Of a stretch of 64,000 nt of DNA, positions 18,204 to 27,171 are shown one piece after another (the first letter of the stretch is position 1; each line of letters opens with the position of its first letter). Made by a program: the position numbers and the translations under genes. The stretch is taken from contig JBBSGB010000019.1 in the NCBI GenBank assembly GCA_038254545.1, positions 5,266 through 69,265 of the forward strand, in the 5' to 3' direction. Below the pieces are notes generated by a model. The model saw only the letters and a list, made by a program, of their open reading frames with translations, searched no databases and was not told the DNA's origin. Origin of the DNA: CAHJXF01 sp038254545. GTDB taxonomy: Bacteria; Pseudomonadota; Gammaproteobacteria; Burkholderiales; Burkholderiaceae_D.

Positions 18204-18931
18204 AGCGCTCTCTCGTCGCCTTCCGGCAGTCGCGTTCGCCGTTGTGGCCCAAGCGGCGTTCAACGCCGCGTTCGGTCAGGCGCTCAACGGGGCGTTGGAT
18301 GCTGCATGCTGCGCTGGTGACCACGCTCGCCGCCATGTGCGCGAGCTGCTCGACCCCGACCGCGAGCGAGCGCTTCTATGCGCTGAGCGATGGATCATCA
18401 TCGGCAGTCACGACCGCAGCGACCGCAGCGAAATCGAACACACTGCCCGGCATCGTGATCAGCGCGGTCACCGTGCCCGAACTGATCGATCGTCCGCAGA
18501 TCGTCACGCGCGACGGCGCCAATCGCGTCAACGTCGCGGAGCAGCAGTTGTGGGCCGAACCCGTGAAGAACGGCATCGGACGCGTGCTCGCGGTGCGCCT
18601 GACGAAGTCGCTCGCCGACGCCGGACGTCCCGCGCACGTGGCCGCCTATCCGCAGGCTTCGATCGCAAATCCAGATCTGCGCATCACGATCGACGTGCAG
18701 CGTTTCGACGCAGTGCCGGGAGGCGACGCCGTGATCGATGTGCTGTGGAGCGTGCGCCGGGCCAGCGACGACAACATCCGCTCGGGCCGTACCGTGGCCT
18801 CACGTCCCATCGCCACGTCGACCTACGACGACACGGTGCGCGCGTGGAGCGAAGCGCTCGAGGTGCTGAACAAGGACATCGTCGCGGTGGTCACGCAGAT
18901 CGATCTGACGCCGCCGCTGCGGTCACGATGA
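18200..18931 (+). CDS. pqiC: PqiC-type auxiliary lipoprotein
   Basis: 243 aa of the ABC-type transport auxiliary lipoprotein family (DUF330/PqiC). The hallmark ERFYALSD follows the signal region, and INVAEQQLWAEPV-type sequence lies in the middle. Two cysteines (Cys47, Cys50 in AAMCASCSTP) could be the lipidation site after an unusually long basic N terminus. PqiC is thought to dock the PqiB needle at the outer membrane. The start is in an ATGA overlap with pqiB. The 3' end overlaps the convergent yifB by 9 bp. Confidence 0.88.
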   Translation: MKRSLVAFRQSRSPLWPKRRSTPRSVRRSTGRWMLHAALVTTLAAMCASCSTPTASERFYALSDGSSSAVTTAATAAKSNTLPGIVISAVTVPELIDRPQIVTRDGANRVNVAEQQLWAEPVKNGIGRVLAVRLTKSLADAGRPAHVAAYPQASIANPDLRITIDVQRFDAVPGGDAVIDVLWSVRRASDDNIRSGRTVASRPIATSTYDDTVRAWSEALEVLNKDIVAVVTQIDLTPPLRSR

Positions 18932-20446
18932 CTCGCGATGCAGGCCCCGTCGATAGCCGATCGCCTCGGCGATATGCCGTGACGCGACGCGGCTGTCGCC
19001 ATCGAGATCGGCAATCGTTCTCGCGACCTTGAGCACGCGGTGATAGGCGCGGGCCGACCAACCCAGTCGCGCCATCGCGTTCTGCAATAGCGCCGCGCCA
19101 CCGATATCGGGCTTGCAATGCCGGTCGATCGCGGCGCCGTCCAGCATCGCGTTGGACCGGTCCTGTCGTGCGAGCTGTCGTTGGCGTGCGGCGCAGGTAC
19201 GCGTGGCGATAGCCGCGCTGGCTTCGCCATCGGGCGCCGATGCGATTTCGGTGTTGGACAGCGCGGGAACTTCGATCTGCAGGTCGATGCGGTCGAGCAA
19301 TGGCCCCGAGATGCGATCGCGATAACGCGCGAGCGCGTCGTGCGTGCATCGGCAGGCGCGAGTCGGATGGCCGAGATAACCGCAAGGGCAGGGATTCATC
19401 GCGGCGATCAATTGAAAGCGCGCAGGGAAATCGGCCTGCCGCGCGGCACGCGAGATCGTGATGTGGCCCGATTCGAGCGGCTCGCGCAGCACCTCGAGCA
19501 CGCGTCGATCGAACTCCGGCAACTCGTCGAGAAACAGCACGCCGTGATGGGCAAGCGAGATCTCGCCTGGCCGCGGTACGCTGCCACCGCCGACCAGCGC
19601 TGCGCCCGATGCGGTGTGATGCGGCGACCGGTAGGGACGCTCGCGCCACGCGCCCGCCGAGAAGCGACCCGCGAGGCTTGCGATCGCCGCGGACTCGAGC
19701 GCCTCGTCGGTCGTCATCGGGGGCAGTAGGCCCGCGAAGCGCGAGGCGAGCATCGACTTGCCGGTACCCGGCGGGCCGACCATCAGCACGCTGTGGCCGC
19801 CGGCTGCGGCGACTTCGAGTGCGCGCTTGGCGCTGGCTTGGCCCTTGACATCGGAGAGGTCGCGATACGAGGGCCTGCTACTCGGGTCCGTTGGCGCGGC
19901 CCTGCACAACGGCGCTTGTCCCGACAAATGCGCGCAGACCTCGAGCAGGCTCGCTGCGGGATAGACGTCGGTTCCCTCGGCCAGCGCCGCTTCATCGGCC
20001 GACTCGCGCGGAAGAATGAAACCGCGCCGCGGCGTATCAGATGGGCGCACCTGCCGCGCCAATGCATGCGTCATCGCGAGCGCGCCGCGTATCGGCCGCA
20101 ATGCGCCCGACAGCGACAACTCGCCTGCGTACTCGTAATCGTCGAGGCGCTTGGCCGGCAGCTGCCCCGACGCCACCAGGATGCCGAGCGCGATCGGCAG
20201 ATCGAAACGCCCCGACTCCTTCGGCAGGTCGGCGGGCGCCAGATTGACGGTGATGCGGCGCGCGGGAAACTCGAAGCGCGCATTGAGGATCGCGGCACGC
20301 ACGCGACCGCGGCTTTCCTTCACCTCGGTATCGGCGAGACCGACGATGCTGAAGTTCGGCAGGCCGCCGGAGAGATGGACTTCGACGACGACCTCGGGCG
20401 CCGACATGCCGGCGAGCGCGCGGCTCTTCAGGATCGCAAGCGACAT
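18923..20446 (-). CDS. comM: YifB/ComM family Mg-chelatase-like AAA+ ATPase
   Basis: 507 aa with the full YifB/ComM layout: an N-terminal Lon-like S5 fold (residues 1-170), then a ChlI-like AAA+ domain. Walker A is VGPPGTGKSM (224-231). Walker B is GVLFLDELPEF, and MNPCPCGYLGHPTRACRC is the metal-binding insert. ComM is a helicase that extends branch migration of incoming DNA in natural transformation; the family is widespread also in bacteria not known to be competent. The start MSLAILKSRALAG is canonical. It is convergent with pqiC. Confidence 0.93.
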   Translation of the reverse strand: MSLAILKSRALAGMSAPEVVVEVHLSGGLPNFSIVGLADTEVKESRGRVRAAILNARFEFPARRITVNLAPADLPKESGRFDLPIALGILVASGQLPAKRLDDYEYAGELSLSGALRPIRGALAMTHALARQVRPSDTPRRGFILPRESADEAALAEGTDVYPAASLLEVCAHLSGQAPLCRAAPTDPSSRPSYRDLSDVKGQASAKRALEVAAAGGHSVLMVGPPGTGKSMLASRFAGLLPPMTTDEALESAAIASLAGRFSAGAWRERPYRSPHHTASGAALVGGGSVPRPGEISLAHHGVLFLDELPEFDRRVLEVLREPLESGHITISRAARQADFPARFQLIAAMNPCPCGYLGHPTRACRCTHDALARYRDRISGPLLDRIDLQIEVPALSNTEIASAPDGEASAAIATRTCAARQRQLARQDRSNAMLDGAAIDRHCKPDIGGAALLQNAMARLGWSARAYHRVLKVARTIADLDGDSRVASRHIAEAIGYRRGLHRESS

Positions 20447-20527
20447 CGCGAGCGGCGCATGAATGTCGAGGGTGTGTCGTGCGCCGTGTGACCGAGTCCG
20501 CGATCGGGCCTACAGCGCGCGGATCGA

Positions 20528-20797
20528 TCAGCCGAGCGGCGGGTCCTGCAACTCCGAAGGGTGCGCTCCGGTTCCTTCGAGCGCACTGATGCGCATTTCG
20601 AGTTCGGCGATCTTGTCTTGTGCGCGCGCGAGCAATTCGGTCTGCAGGTCGAGTTGTTCGCGGGTTGCGAGATCGAAATGCTCGAAGCCCTGCTGCAAGA
20701 CGGCGCGCAGGTTCTTGCGCAGATCGGCAACCGGAGTTTCATCGAGCAGCTTCGAGATGCGCTCTTGCATGTTTTCGAAGAATGCGGAGTTCTGCAT
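20528..20797 (-). CDS. ubiK: Ubiquinone biosynthesis accessory factor UbiK
   Basis: 89 aa BMFP (YqiC/UbiK) family protein. It has the expected amphipathic helix (ADLRKNLRAVLQQGFEHFDL) and a C-terminal coiled coil with the heptad-like AQDKIAELEMRISALE. UbiK forms a complex with UbiJ and helps late steps of ubiquinone synthesis at the membrane. It lies 81 bp upstream of yifB on the same strand, so the two may share a transcript. It is the right size for the family. Confidence 0.88.
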   Translation of the reverse strand: MQNSAFFENMQERISKLLDETPVADLRKNLRAVLQQGFEHFDLATREQLDLQTELLARAQDKIAELEMRISALEGTGAHPSELQDPPLG

Positions 20798-21092
20798 GGC
20801 GCGTGGGAGGCGAGTGGGCGAAGAGGAACGGGCGGCACGTCTCGCACCAACGAGCGAAGACGCGCAATGCGAGCCGAGTTTAGCACCGCGGTTCCTGCCG
20901 TCGCGTCGTCCAAATCGATGAGCGCGATGGTTGAAGAGACCGGAAAGAAGGAAAGTTCAGGCCGCTTGCGCGCGAGGTACGGCTAGACTAGATTTGGTCA
21001 GCATTTCTTGCCTGAGAGCTGCTCGTTCAGTACAGCGACGTAGTGGTGCTTGTTTAAGAAGGCTTTGACTCAAGACGATATGACGCTCACAA
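20798..21092. other. Gene-free gap upstream of ubiK
   Basis: About 295 bases with no supportable gene, RNA or repeat. It should hold the ubiK promoter, but I cannot point to convincing -35/-10 boxes. The right edge abuts the terminator that ends the broken S9 peptidase gene. Confidence 0.5.
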
Positions 21093-21119
21093 AAAAAGCA
21101 GGCCGAAGCCTGCTTTTTA
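21091..21119 (-). terminator. Intrinsic terminator after the S9 peptidase pseudogene
   Basis: GCAGGC (21098-21103), loop CGAA, and GCCTGC (21108-21113) form the core stem, extended by A5/T5 pairing. Read on the minus strand the hairpin is followed by a T-run. The A/T symmetry means it could also work for plus-strand transcripts. It starts about 20 bp past the premature stop at 21137. Confidence 0.85.
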
Positions 21120-21136
21120 TTTGCTCGTGAAGATGC

Positions 21137-22758
21137 TCAACTCTTCATGAACGTGAACATGTTCGACACCCCCACGTAGTCCACCGCGGCCGCGTAGAGG
21201 TCGGGCGTGAAGGTCACGCCTGCCAAGGTCGCGTAGCCGCCGTAGCTGCCGCCGTAGATAGCGATGCGTTTGGGGTCGGCGATGCCCTGCTGCTTCAACC
21301 ATTCGACGCCATCGGTGATGTCGTTCTGCATGGTCTTGCCCCACTGCCTGAAGCTCGCTTCCCAGAACTCGCGCCCATAGCCGGTCGAGCCGCGGAAATT
21401 CGTCTGCAGCACCGCATAGCCGCGATTGGCGAGGAACTGGATTTCAGGGTTGAAGCGCCACGTATCGCGATACCACGGTCCGCCATGCGGGTTGACGATG
21501 ACCGGAAGATTCTTCGGGTCCTTGCCGACCGGCAAAGTGAGGTAGCGGTTGATCGTCAGGCCATCGCGCGACTTGTAGGTGATCGGCTTCATCGGTGCCA
21601 TGTTCGCCTCGGCTAGCCATGGCTGGATCTCGCCGAGCTTGGTGAGCGCTTTGGACTTCACGTCGTAGACGTAGCGAATACCCTGGGTGCGATCGTTGTA
21701 GGCCGCGACGACGTAGCGGGACTCGTCCTTGGTATGGCTGACCAGATCGATCTCGTAGCCGGGCAATTGCCTGCGGAGGTCCGCATAGAGCGCGTCGGTG
21801 GCGGGGTCCACGATCTTGCGCTCGGGCTTCCAATCCACGTAGATGATCTGAGTGAGCACCTTGCGTTTGCGCGAATACCGAAGCCCGAGGTATCGACCTC
21901 GGCGTTCTCCTAGATCAGCCTGTCTTCCTTCGCGATCTTCGGATCGAACTCGAAGATGGCCTGCTTGTCACGGCCGCGATTCGAATTCACGTAGAGCCGC
22001 TTGTTGTCGAACGTGAAGAAAAGCGGCTGAAGGGTTTCGCGGAAATTGCTCGTGACGATGGTCTTGAACGGCTCCGACTCCGCGTCGCGATACAGGACCG
22101 ATGTATTCACTCCATCGTTGGTGGTGGCCACGCGCAGCTTGCCGTCGTGGTCGGTGATCCAGCCGGTGATGTTGCCGGGGTTCTCGGCCACCAGCTTCGC
22201 TTCGCCGGTCCTTACGTCGACGCGATAGACGTCGAAAACCTTTTTGTCGCGCTTGTTGTGCGAGATCAGCAGATGGTTGTCGTCGTCCTCGAGATCGTCG
22301 ACGATGCCGGCGCGTACGCCGTCGTAAGGCGTGAGGTCCTTGATCGCGCCGCTGTCTCCCGCGATGGGCACCGCGAGCACGTGAAAGTTCTCGTCGCCTC
22401 CGAAGTCCTTCGCATAGACGACGTGCGCGTTGCCCTTCCAGAAGAAGCCCGATACATCACGCGCGGATTCGTTCGTCAGCGCCCTGGCTTCGCCGCTGGG
22501 CGCGCCGCCGGCGTCGAGCGTCTGCACGAACACGTTCTGCCGGCCGTTGTTGCGGGCCATGAACGCGAGGTGCCTGCCGTCGGGCGCAAGCGAAAAACGT
22601 GAACGCTCGGGCTTCTTGAAGAAGTCGCGAACGTCATAGACCTTGGCGGCAGTGATCGGGGCGGACGAGGGCGCGGGTGCTTGTGCGCCCGCGCTCGAGA
22701 GCAGCGTGGCGAACATCAGCGCCGCAACACTCGTGCGGCAAAGCAAGCAACGATTCAT
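21137..22758 (-). pseudogene. S9 prolyl-oligopeptidase family gene, disrupted by stop, frameshift and 3' loss
   Basis: The 5' part (21910-22758) starts with a signal peptide (MNRCLLCRTSVAALMFATLL) and encodes beta-propeller sequence ending KEDRLI, then TAG at 21910-21912. Translation past the TAG continues as ENAEVDTSGFG, then a one-base deletion near 21876 shifts the frame; the other frame resumes YSRKRKVLTQIIYVDWKPE. The 3' part has HGGPWYRDTW and the nucleophile motif GGSYGGYA, but stops about 40 residues later at VSNMFTFMKS. The catalytic Asp and His that should follow over the next 100 or more residues are missing. Three lesions make a single sequencing error unlikely. Intact relatives are periplasmic dipeptidyl peptidases of roughly 650 aa. 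The ATG at 22758 has a GGAG ribosome site. Confidence 0.88.
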
Positions 22759-22880
22759 TCGACGACTCCAGCATGAGAAATGAAGACCGCGCATCATGCC
22801 TTGCGCAAAGCACTGTCGCCAGATGAGCGCGACCGATGCGCGCAATCGCCGATGAATCACATGGAGAGAGCGGTGAGAGG

Positions 22881-23465
22881 CTATTTCGGCGCGGTGTGCA
22901 GGACCATCATCGCGGCTTCGGCTTCGCCCGCGAAGAGATTGGGCAGCACGTCGATGCCGCGCTCGATCGCCACGTCGATCGAAGCCTGCTCGTCACGACG
23001 CGGCGGATGCAGCACGAAGTCCACCACCTGTTGTTGCAGCTCGAGTTCGCGCGGGTGGCCGATGCCGATGCGCATGCGCCAGAACTGCGGCGTGCCGAGC
23101 ACGGCGGCGATGTCCCTCAGTCCGTTGTGACCGGCAGTGCCGCCGCCCAGCTTGAGCTTGATCGCGCCGGGCAGCAGATCGAGCTCGTCGTGCGCGACCA
23201 GGATCTCGTCGGGCATGATTTTGTAGAAGCGCGCGAGCGCGCCAACGGCGAGGCCCGAACGATTCATGAAGGTCTCGGGCATCAGCAGCCAGCGCGCGCC
23301 GTCCTTGCCGACGATGCCGTGAAAGGCGCGCTCGCCGCGCAATGCGATGCGATGCGTCTGTGCATAGCGGTCCACCAGCCAGAAGCCCGCGTTGTGGCGC
23401 GTCATCGCGTACTGCGCGCCGGGGTTGCCGAGTCCGACGACGAGCTTGATCGGGGTCGAGTTCAT
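22881..23465 (-). CDS. pth: Peptidyl-tRNA hydrolase
   Basis: 194 aa, close to the E. coli length. The N terminus KLVVGLGNPGAQYAMTRHNA contains the catalytic His24 of the RHNAGF motif. MPETFMNRSG and the later VAHDELDLLPG and GGGTAGHNGLRDI are the other Pth signatures. It recycles peptidyl-tRNAs dropped from the ribosome. The ATG at 23465 is preferred; a TTG at 23492 would add nine residues. Its place after rplY is standard in Proteobacteria, and here a terminator separates the two genes. Confidence 0.97.
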   Translation of the reverse strand: MNSTPIKLVVGLGNPGAQYAMTRHNAGFWLVDRYAQTHRIALRGERAFHGIVGKDGARWLLMPETFMNRSGLAVGALARFYKIMPDEILVAHDELDLLPGAIKLKLGGGTAGHNGLRDIAAVLGTPQFWRMRIGIGHPRELELQQQVVDFVLHPPRRDEQASIDVAIERGIDVLPNLFAGEAEAAMMVLHTAPK

Positions 23466-23529
23466 TGCGATGGAGGGTTGCTGAAGTTGCAATAGAGGTT
23501 GCAGCAGCGATTGCTACGGCATCTGCAAT

Positions 23530-23556
23530 AAAAAAGCCCCGACTCGCGCTGGGGCT
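23530..23556 (-). terminator. Intrinsic terminator after rplY
   Basis: On the minus strand AGCCCC (23556-23551) pairs with GGGGCT (23540-23535) around a ten-base loop and is followed by TTTTTT. It lies 22 bases past the rplY stop and about 65 bases before the pth start, so pth transcription either reads through or starts from its own promoter in the short gap. Confidence 0.8.
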
Positions 23557-23578
23557 TCTGGTACGAGCGTACGACGGC

Positions 23579-24283
23579 TTACTTCTTGTCGCCCTTGTCG
23601 GCGCCTTTTTCCGCGCCTTTTTCCGCTTTCTCGACCTTGTCGCCCTTGCCGGCGGCACCACCCGCTGCGGGCGTTGCCGTAGCTGCGGCGGCAGCTTCGA
23701 GCTCGGCTGCCTTTTCCTCGATCATCGCTCGCGGAGTCGTTGCGGTTGCAACGACTTCTTCGGGATGCGGCGTCACCGAGACCCCGGCCGGTAGCTTCAT
23801 GTCGGACACGTGGACCGTCCCTTGCGCTTCGAGATTCGAAAGGTCGATCTCGATGAACTCGGGCAACTCGGACGGAAGGCAGACCACCTCGATGTCGTTC
23901 ATCACGTGGCTGACCACGTTCGACGAGAGCTTCACCGCGGGCGAGACTTCGGCATTGATGAAATGCAACGGCACGCGCACGTGGATCTTCTCGTTTGCGG
24001 CGACGCGCTGGAAATCGATGTGCAGGACCTGCTGCTTGAACGGATGCATCTGCACGTCGCGCAACAGGACGTTGCTCGCGCCCTTGCCATCGATCTCGAG
24101 GTCGAGGATCGACGAGTGGAAGGCTTCCTTGCGCAAGGCGTGGAAGAGATTGTTGTGATCGAGCTCGATGTTGACCGGCGCATGGCTGCTGCCGTAAACG
24201 ATCCCGGGAACCTTGCCGGCGCGACGCAGGCGGCGGCTCGCACCCGTACCTTGCGTGTTGCGTGTGTTGGCTACGACTTTCAT
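23579..24283 (-). CDS. rplY: 50S ribosomal protein L25, Ctc form
   Basis: 234 aa: an L25 5S-rRNA-binding domain (RRLRRAGKVPGIVYGSSHAP, about residues 17-36 onward) and the TL5/Ctc C-terminal beta domain (VNIELDHNNL through VTPHPEEVV). The last 45 residues are low complexity, with Ala then Lys/Glu/Gly/Asp repeats, likely disordered. It binds 5S rRNA in the large subunit. The ATG at 24283 follows TTGGAGAAG. It sits between prs and pth as in many Proteobacteria. Confidence 0.95.
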   Translation of the reverse strand: MKVVANTRNTQGTGASRRLRRAGKVPGIVYGSSHAPVNIELDHNNLFHALRKEAFHSSILDLEIDGKGASNVLLRDVQMHPFKQQVLHIDFQRVAANEKIHVRVPLHFINAEVSPAVKLSSNVVSHVMNDIEVVCLPSELPEFIEIDLSNLEAQGTVHVSDMKLPAGVSVTPHPEEVVATATTPRAMIEEKAAELEAAAAATATPAAGGAAGKGDKVEKAEKGAEKGADKGDKK

Positions 24284-24392
24284 GAACTTCTCCAAAAAGA
24301 TTTCAGAACCCGTCCGCGACCAGACGGGGGGTGTTCCGCTTTTCGATACGACGAGCCGCGGCGAAACAACACGGCCTGCCTCAAATTCTTGC

Positions 24393-24419
24393 CGTCATAC
24401 CGCGTTCGCGAGAATGACG
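24393..24419. repeat. REP-like palindromic element after prs
   Basis: CGTCAT (24393-24398) and ATGACG (24414-24419) bracket CGCG-TT-CGCG, giving a hairpin with a small bulge. It resembles the common proteobacterial intergenic element GTCATTCCCGCGAAGGCGGG. It lies 2 bases past the prs stop and could act as a transcript-end hairpin. Related degenerate copies are at 51026-51055 and 60074-60099. Confidence 0.45.
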
Positions 24420-24421
24420 AT

Positions 24422-25369
24422 CTATTCAGCGAACAACGAACTCACCGAATCGCCCTTGCTGATGCGGGCGATCGTCTCGGCCAGCAACAGCGCGCACGAA
24501 ATCTGCCGGATCTTCTCGCTCTTCTGTGCGTCGCGGTTCAGCGGGATGGTATCGACCACCACCAGCTCGTCGAGGCTGGACGCATCGATGCGCTGGACCG
24601 CGCCGCCCGACAACACCGGATGCGTGCAATACGCCAGCACCTTTTCGGCGCCGCGCTCCTTCAGTGCCTGTGCCGCCTTGCACAGCGTGTTCGCCGTGTC
24701 GACCATGTCGTCCATGATCACGCAGGTGCGACCTTCGACATCGCCGATGATGTTCATCACCTCCGACACGTTGGCGCGCGGCCGGCGCTTGTCGATGATC
24801 GCCAGATCGGTGTCGAGGCGCTTCGCGAATGCGCGCGCGCGCACCACACCGCCCACGTCGGGCGACACCACCTGCAAATTCTTCAGATCGCGCTTGTAGA
24901 GGTCCGCAAGCAGGATCGGCGACGCATAGATGTTGTCCACCGGTATATCGAAAAACCCCTGGATCTGGTCGGCATGCAGATCCATCGTCAGTACGCGGTC
25001 GACACCGACCGCCTGCAGCATGTTGGCGACCACCTTCGCCGAGATCGCCACGCGTGCCGAGCGCGGTCGGCGATCCTGTCGCGCATAACCGAAATACGGA
25101 ATCGCGGCGGTGACGCGTCCGGCCGACGAGCGCTTCAACGCATCGACCATCACCATGATCTCCATCAGGTTGTCGTTGGTGGGCGCGCACGTGGACTGCA
25201 ACACGAACGCGTCCTTGCCGCGGACATGATCCTGAATCTCGACGTTGACCTCGCCATCCGAGAAGCGACCTACAGTCGCCTTGCCGAGCGGAAGGTTGAG
25301 GTTCCTGGAAACCGCCGCCGCCAGATGCGGGTTCGCGTTTCCGGAGAACACCATCAATCCTTCGGCCAT
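24422..25369 (-). CDS. prs: Ribose-phosphate pyrophosphokinase
   Basis: 315 aa, the family length. It makes PRPP from ribose 5-phosphate and ATP for purine, pyrimidine, histidine and tryptophan synthesis; the his operon lies in the same window. It starts GLMVFSGNANPHLAAAV. The divalent-metal and catalytic-loop region is DLHADQIQGFF, and the PRPP loop is VIMDDMVDTANTL. The ATG at 25369 has a GGAAGCG upstream and matches the conserved start. It is preceded by tRNA-Gln and ispE on the same strand. Confidence 0.97.
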   Translation of the reverse strand: MAEGLMVFSGNANPHLAAAVSRNLNLPLGKATVGRFSDGEVNVEIQDHVRGKDAFVLQSTCAPTNDNLMEIMVMVDALKRSSAGRVTAAIPYFGYARQDRRPRSARVAISAKVVANMLQAVGVDRVLTMDLHADQIQGFFDIPVDNIYASPILLADLYKRDLKNLQVVSPDVGGVVRARAFAKRLDTDLAIIDKRRPRANVSEVMNIIGDVEGRTCVIMDDMVDTANTLCKAAQALKERGAEKVLAYCTHPVLSGGAVQRIDASSLDELVVVDTIPLNRDAQKSEKIRQISCALLLAETIARISKGDSVSSLFAE

Positions 25370-25453
25370 GGTCGCTTCCGCTTCGCTGTCGGGTCGCCGA
25401 GTCGCTCCTGTCGCCGCGCGAAGCTTGCGTGGCAATGGCTCGTCGGGAAAATC

Positions 25454-25530
25454 TGGCAGGGGAGGAAGGACTCGAACCTTCGCATGCTGGAATCAAAATC
25501 CAGTGCCTTAACCAACTTGGCGACTCCCCT
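25454..25530 (-). tRNA. tRNA-Gln (anticodon TTG)
   Basis: 77 bases that fold fully. The acceptor arm is AGGGGAG pairing with CTCCCCT, the anticodon stem is CTGGA/TCCAG with loop TTTTGAT giving anticodon TTG, and the T-arm contains GGTTCGAGTCC. The discriminator is G and the CCA end is encoded (25454-25456). It lies between ispE and prs, a conserved position for tRNA-Gln in Proteobacteria. Confidence 0.97.
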
Positions 25531-25614
25531 ACGCAACCGCTACACCGTACGCATATCGCGACGGCCAAATCTGCACGTCTTGCAAGTCGCCTGCGCGTTC
25601 GGCGCCGCGTCCGT

Positions 25615-26538
25615 TCAACGATCGGCGGCGAGCTCGCGATGCGGGTGAGCGGCCAGACTCTTCGCGCTCCAACCCGACCATCCAGCAGGCACTGCGGCGA
25701 CGCATAGCTCCGCGTCGTCACTGTTCGCGAATGCCCGGAATACGCACGCGCCCGAGCCGCTCATCCGCGCCGTTCCCGATGCGCCTCGCCAATCGCGCGA
25801 TAGCCACGCCATCGCGTCGCCAACGGCATCGAAACGGGAACATGCGACGACTTCGAGATCGTTCCGAAAGAGCGGGCTCTGGCTACCTCGCGTGTCGTCA
25901 CAACCACTCAGAACGACACTCGACCCGCTTTTGGAAAAGTCCGAGATTTTGATGGCTTCGGCATCCCTTGTCAATTCAGGCGCTCCGAACACGAGCGCGG
26001 TCGGCACAGAGACGCCGGGGTGAAGCACCGCGTAGTGCGCATCCGCAAGCTCGATCGGTGTCACGATCTCGCCGATACCTTCGACGAATGCGCTGCCGCC
26101 GGCGATGAAGAACGGTACGTCGGCGCCGAGCGTTGCCCCGAGCTCCATCAGTCGTGCGCGCGACCAGTCGAGTCTCCACAGATGGTTTAGTGCAAGCAGA
26201 GTGGTCGCCGCGTCGGAGCTGCCGCCGCCCAGCCCGCCGCCGATCGGGATGTGCTTGGTGATCGCAATCGTCGCGCCCCCGCTGCTCGACGAAGCCTGCC
26301 GCAGGAGGCGCGCTGCGCGAATCGCGAGGTCCTGCTCTTCGGCCACGCCCGGCACATCGGCTGCGCGTACGATGCGGCCGTCGTCACGCGGCAGGATCGT
26401 GAGCACGTCGGCCAGGTCGATCAACTGCATCGCGCTCTGGATCAGGTGATAGCCGTCGATCCGTCTGCCGAGCACGTGAAGAAAGAGATTGACCTTTGCC
26501 GGTGCGAAGTAGGTCTGTTCGGAGGTGTGGTCGGCCAT
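25615..26538 (-). CDS. ispE: 4-diphosphocytidyl-2-C-methyl-D-erythritol kinase
   Basis: 307 aa GHMP kinase of the MEP isoprenoid pathway, phosphorylating CDP-methylerythritol. It has YFAPAKVNLFLHVLGRR at residues 10-26 and the ATP-binding glycine-rich loop PIGGGLGGGSSDAA at 98-111. The C-terminal GHMP motif is MSGSGACVFRAF. It begins one base after the lolB stop, so the two are an operon, as in E. coli where lolB-ispE-prs are also neighbours. Confidence 0.96.
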   Translation of the reverse strand: MADHTSEQTYFAPAKVNLFLHVLGRRIDGYHLIQSAMQLIDLADVLTILPRDDGRIVRAADVPGVAEEQDLAIRAARLLRQASSSSGGATIAITKHIPIGGGLGGGSSDAATTLLALNHLWRLDWSRARLMELGATLGADVPFFIAGGSAFVEGIGEIVTPIELADAHYAVLHPGVSVPTALVFGAPELTRDAEAIKISDFSKSGSSVVLSGCDDTRGSQSPLFRNDLEVVACSRFDAVGDAMAWLSRDWRGASGTARMSGSGACVFRAFANSDDAELCVAAVPAGWSGWSAKSLAAHPHRELAADR

Positions 26539-26539
26539 C

Positions 26540-27157
26540 TCATGGACCGCTGCGCTGGTCGATTACGAGGCGCATGTCTATCTCGGCGGGCGGTCCGGGA
26601 TAGTGAAGATCGATGCGCCTTGGCGGTACGCCGGTTGCGGCACCGGTTGCGCCCCCGCCCGTGATCTTGCTCGTCTCTTCGTCGCGAACGAAGTGGATCG
26701 TCCAGTTGTCCTGGCGAAGTCCGCCGTCCGCGAGCTTGACCGCAGTGCTGGTCGCGGCGTCCTTGCCATCGAGCCATGAGACGAGGCGGGACAACGGTAA
26801 CGTCCAGCCGAGCGTGTCTTGTGTCAAGGCCTCCGGTGTGGCACCTTCGACCTTGCGTCCGTCGCGAAAGACGATCGATGAATGAGCCGGACCGGAGCGG
26901 ATCAGGGCGACGGTCTGGCCGAGCGGATCGAGCAGGCTCACCTCGACGTCGTCACCCCTTTGCGTCCATTCGAAGCGACCGGACAGCGCGTCTTCCTTGC
27001 CGCGTTCGAGGTCCTTGTAGCGAACCGATAGTCGTCCTTCGATCGAACGCGCGCCGGCGAGGCGGCTTTCGTTTGCGATGGGAATCGATGCGCAGCCCGC
27101 GAGAATAAAGAGCAACGAAGTCGCGACCGCGCGCCTGCGCCCCGAACGCAAAGGCAT
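26540..27157 (-). CDS. lolB: Outer-membrane lipoprotein receptor LolB
   Basis: 205 aa. The signal RRRAVATSLLFILAGC ends in lipobox LAGC. The mature part shows the LolB pattern: IEGRLSVRYKDLERGKEDALSGRFEWTQ and LPLSRLVSWLDGKDA. LolB accepts lipoproteins from LolA and inserts them in the outer membrane. The ATG at 27157 puts the signal peptide at the N terminus; earlier in-frame starts up to 27295 lie inside the upstream TPR gene. It is 14 bp downstream of that gene and directly upstream of ispE. Confidence 0.92.
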   Translation of the reverse strand: MPLRSGRRRAVATSLLFILAGCASIPIANESRLAGARSIEGRLSVRYKDLERGKEDALSGRFEWTQRGDDVEVSLLDPLGQTVALIRSGPAHSSIVFRDGRKVEGATPEALTQDTLGWTLPLSRLVSWLDGKDAATSTAVKLADGGLRQDNWTIHFVRDEETSKITGGGATGAATGVPPRRIDLHYPGPPAEIDMRLVIDQRSGP

Positions 27158-27171
27158 GGATGTGCGAGCCG

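Noticed and set aside
18200..20446. YifB as evidence of a competence locus
   Set aside because: YifB/ComM occurs widely without competence genes; no com or pil genes are in the window.
21910..22758. Two separate short peptidase genes instead of one pseudogene
   Set aside because: The frames are adjacent, collinear halves of one S9 protein and only one has a signal peptide and ribosome site.
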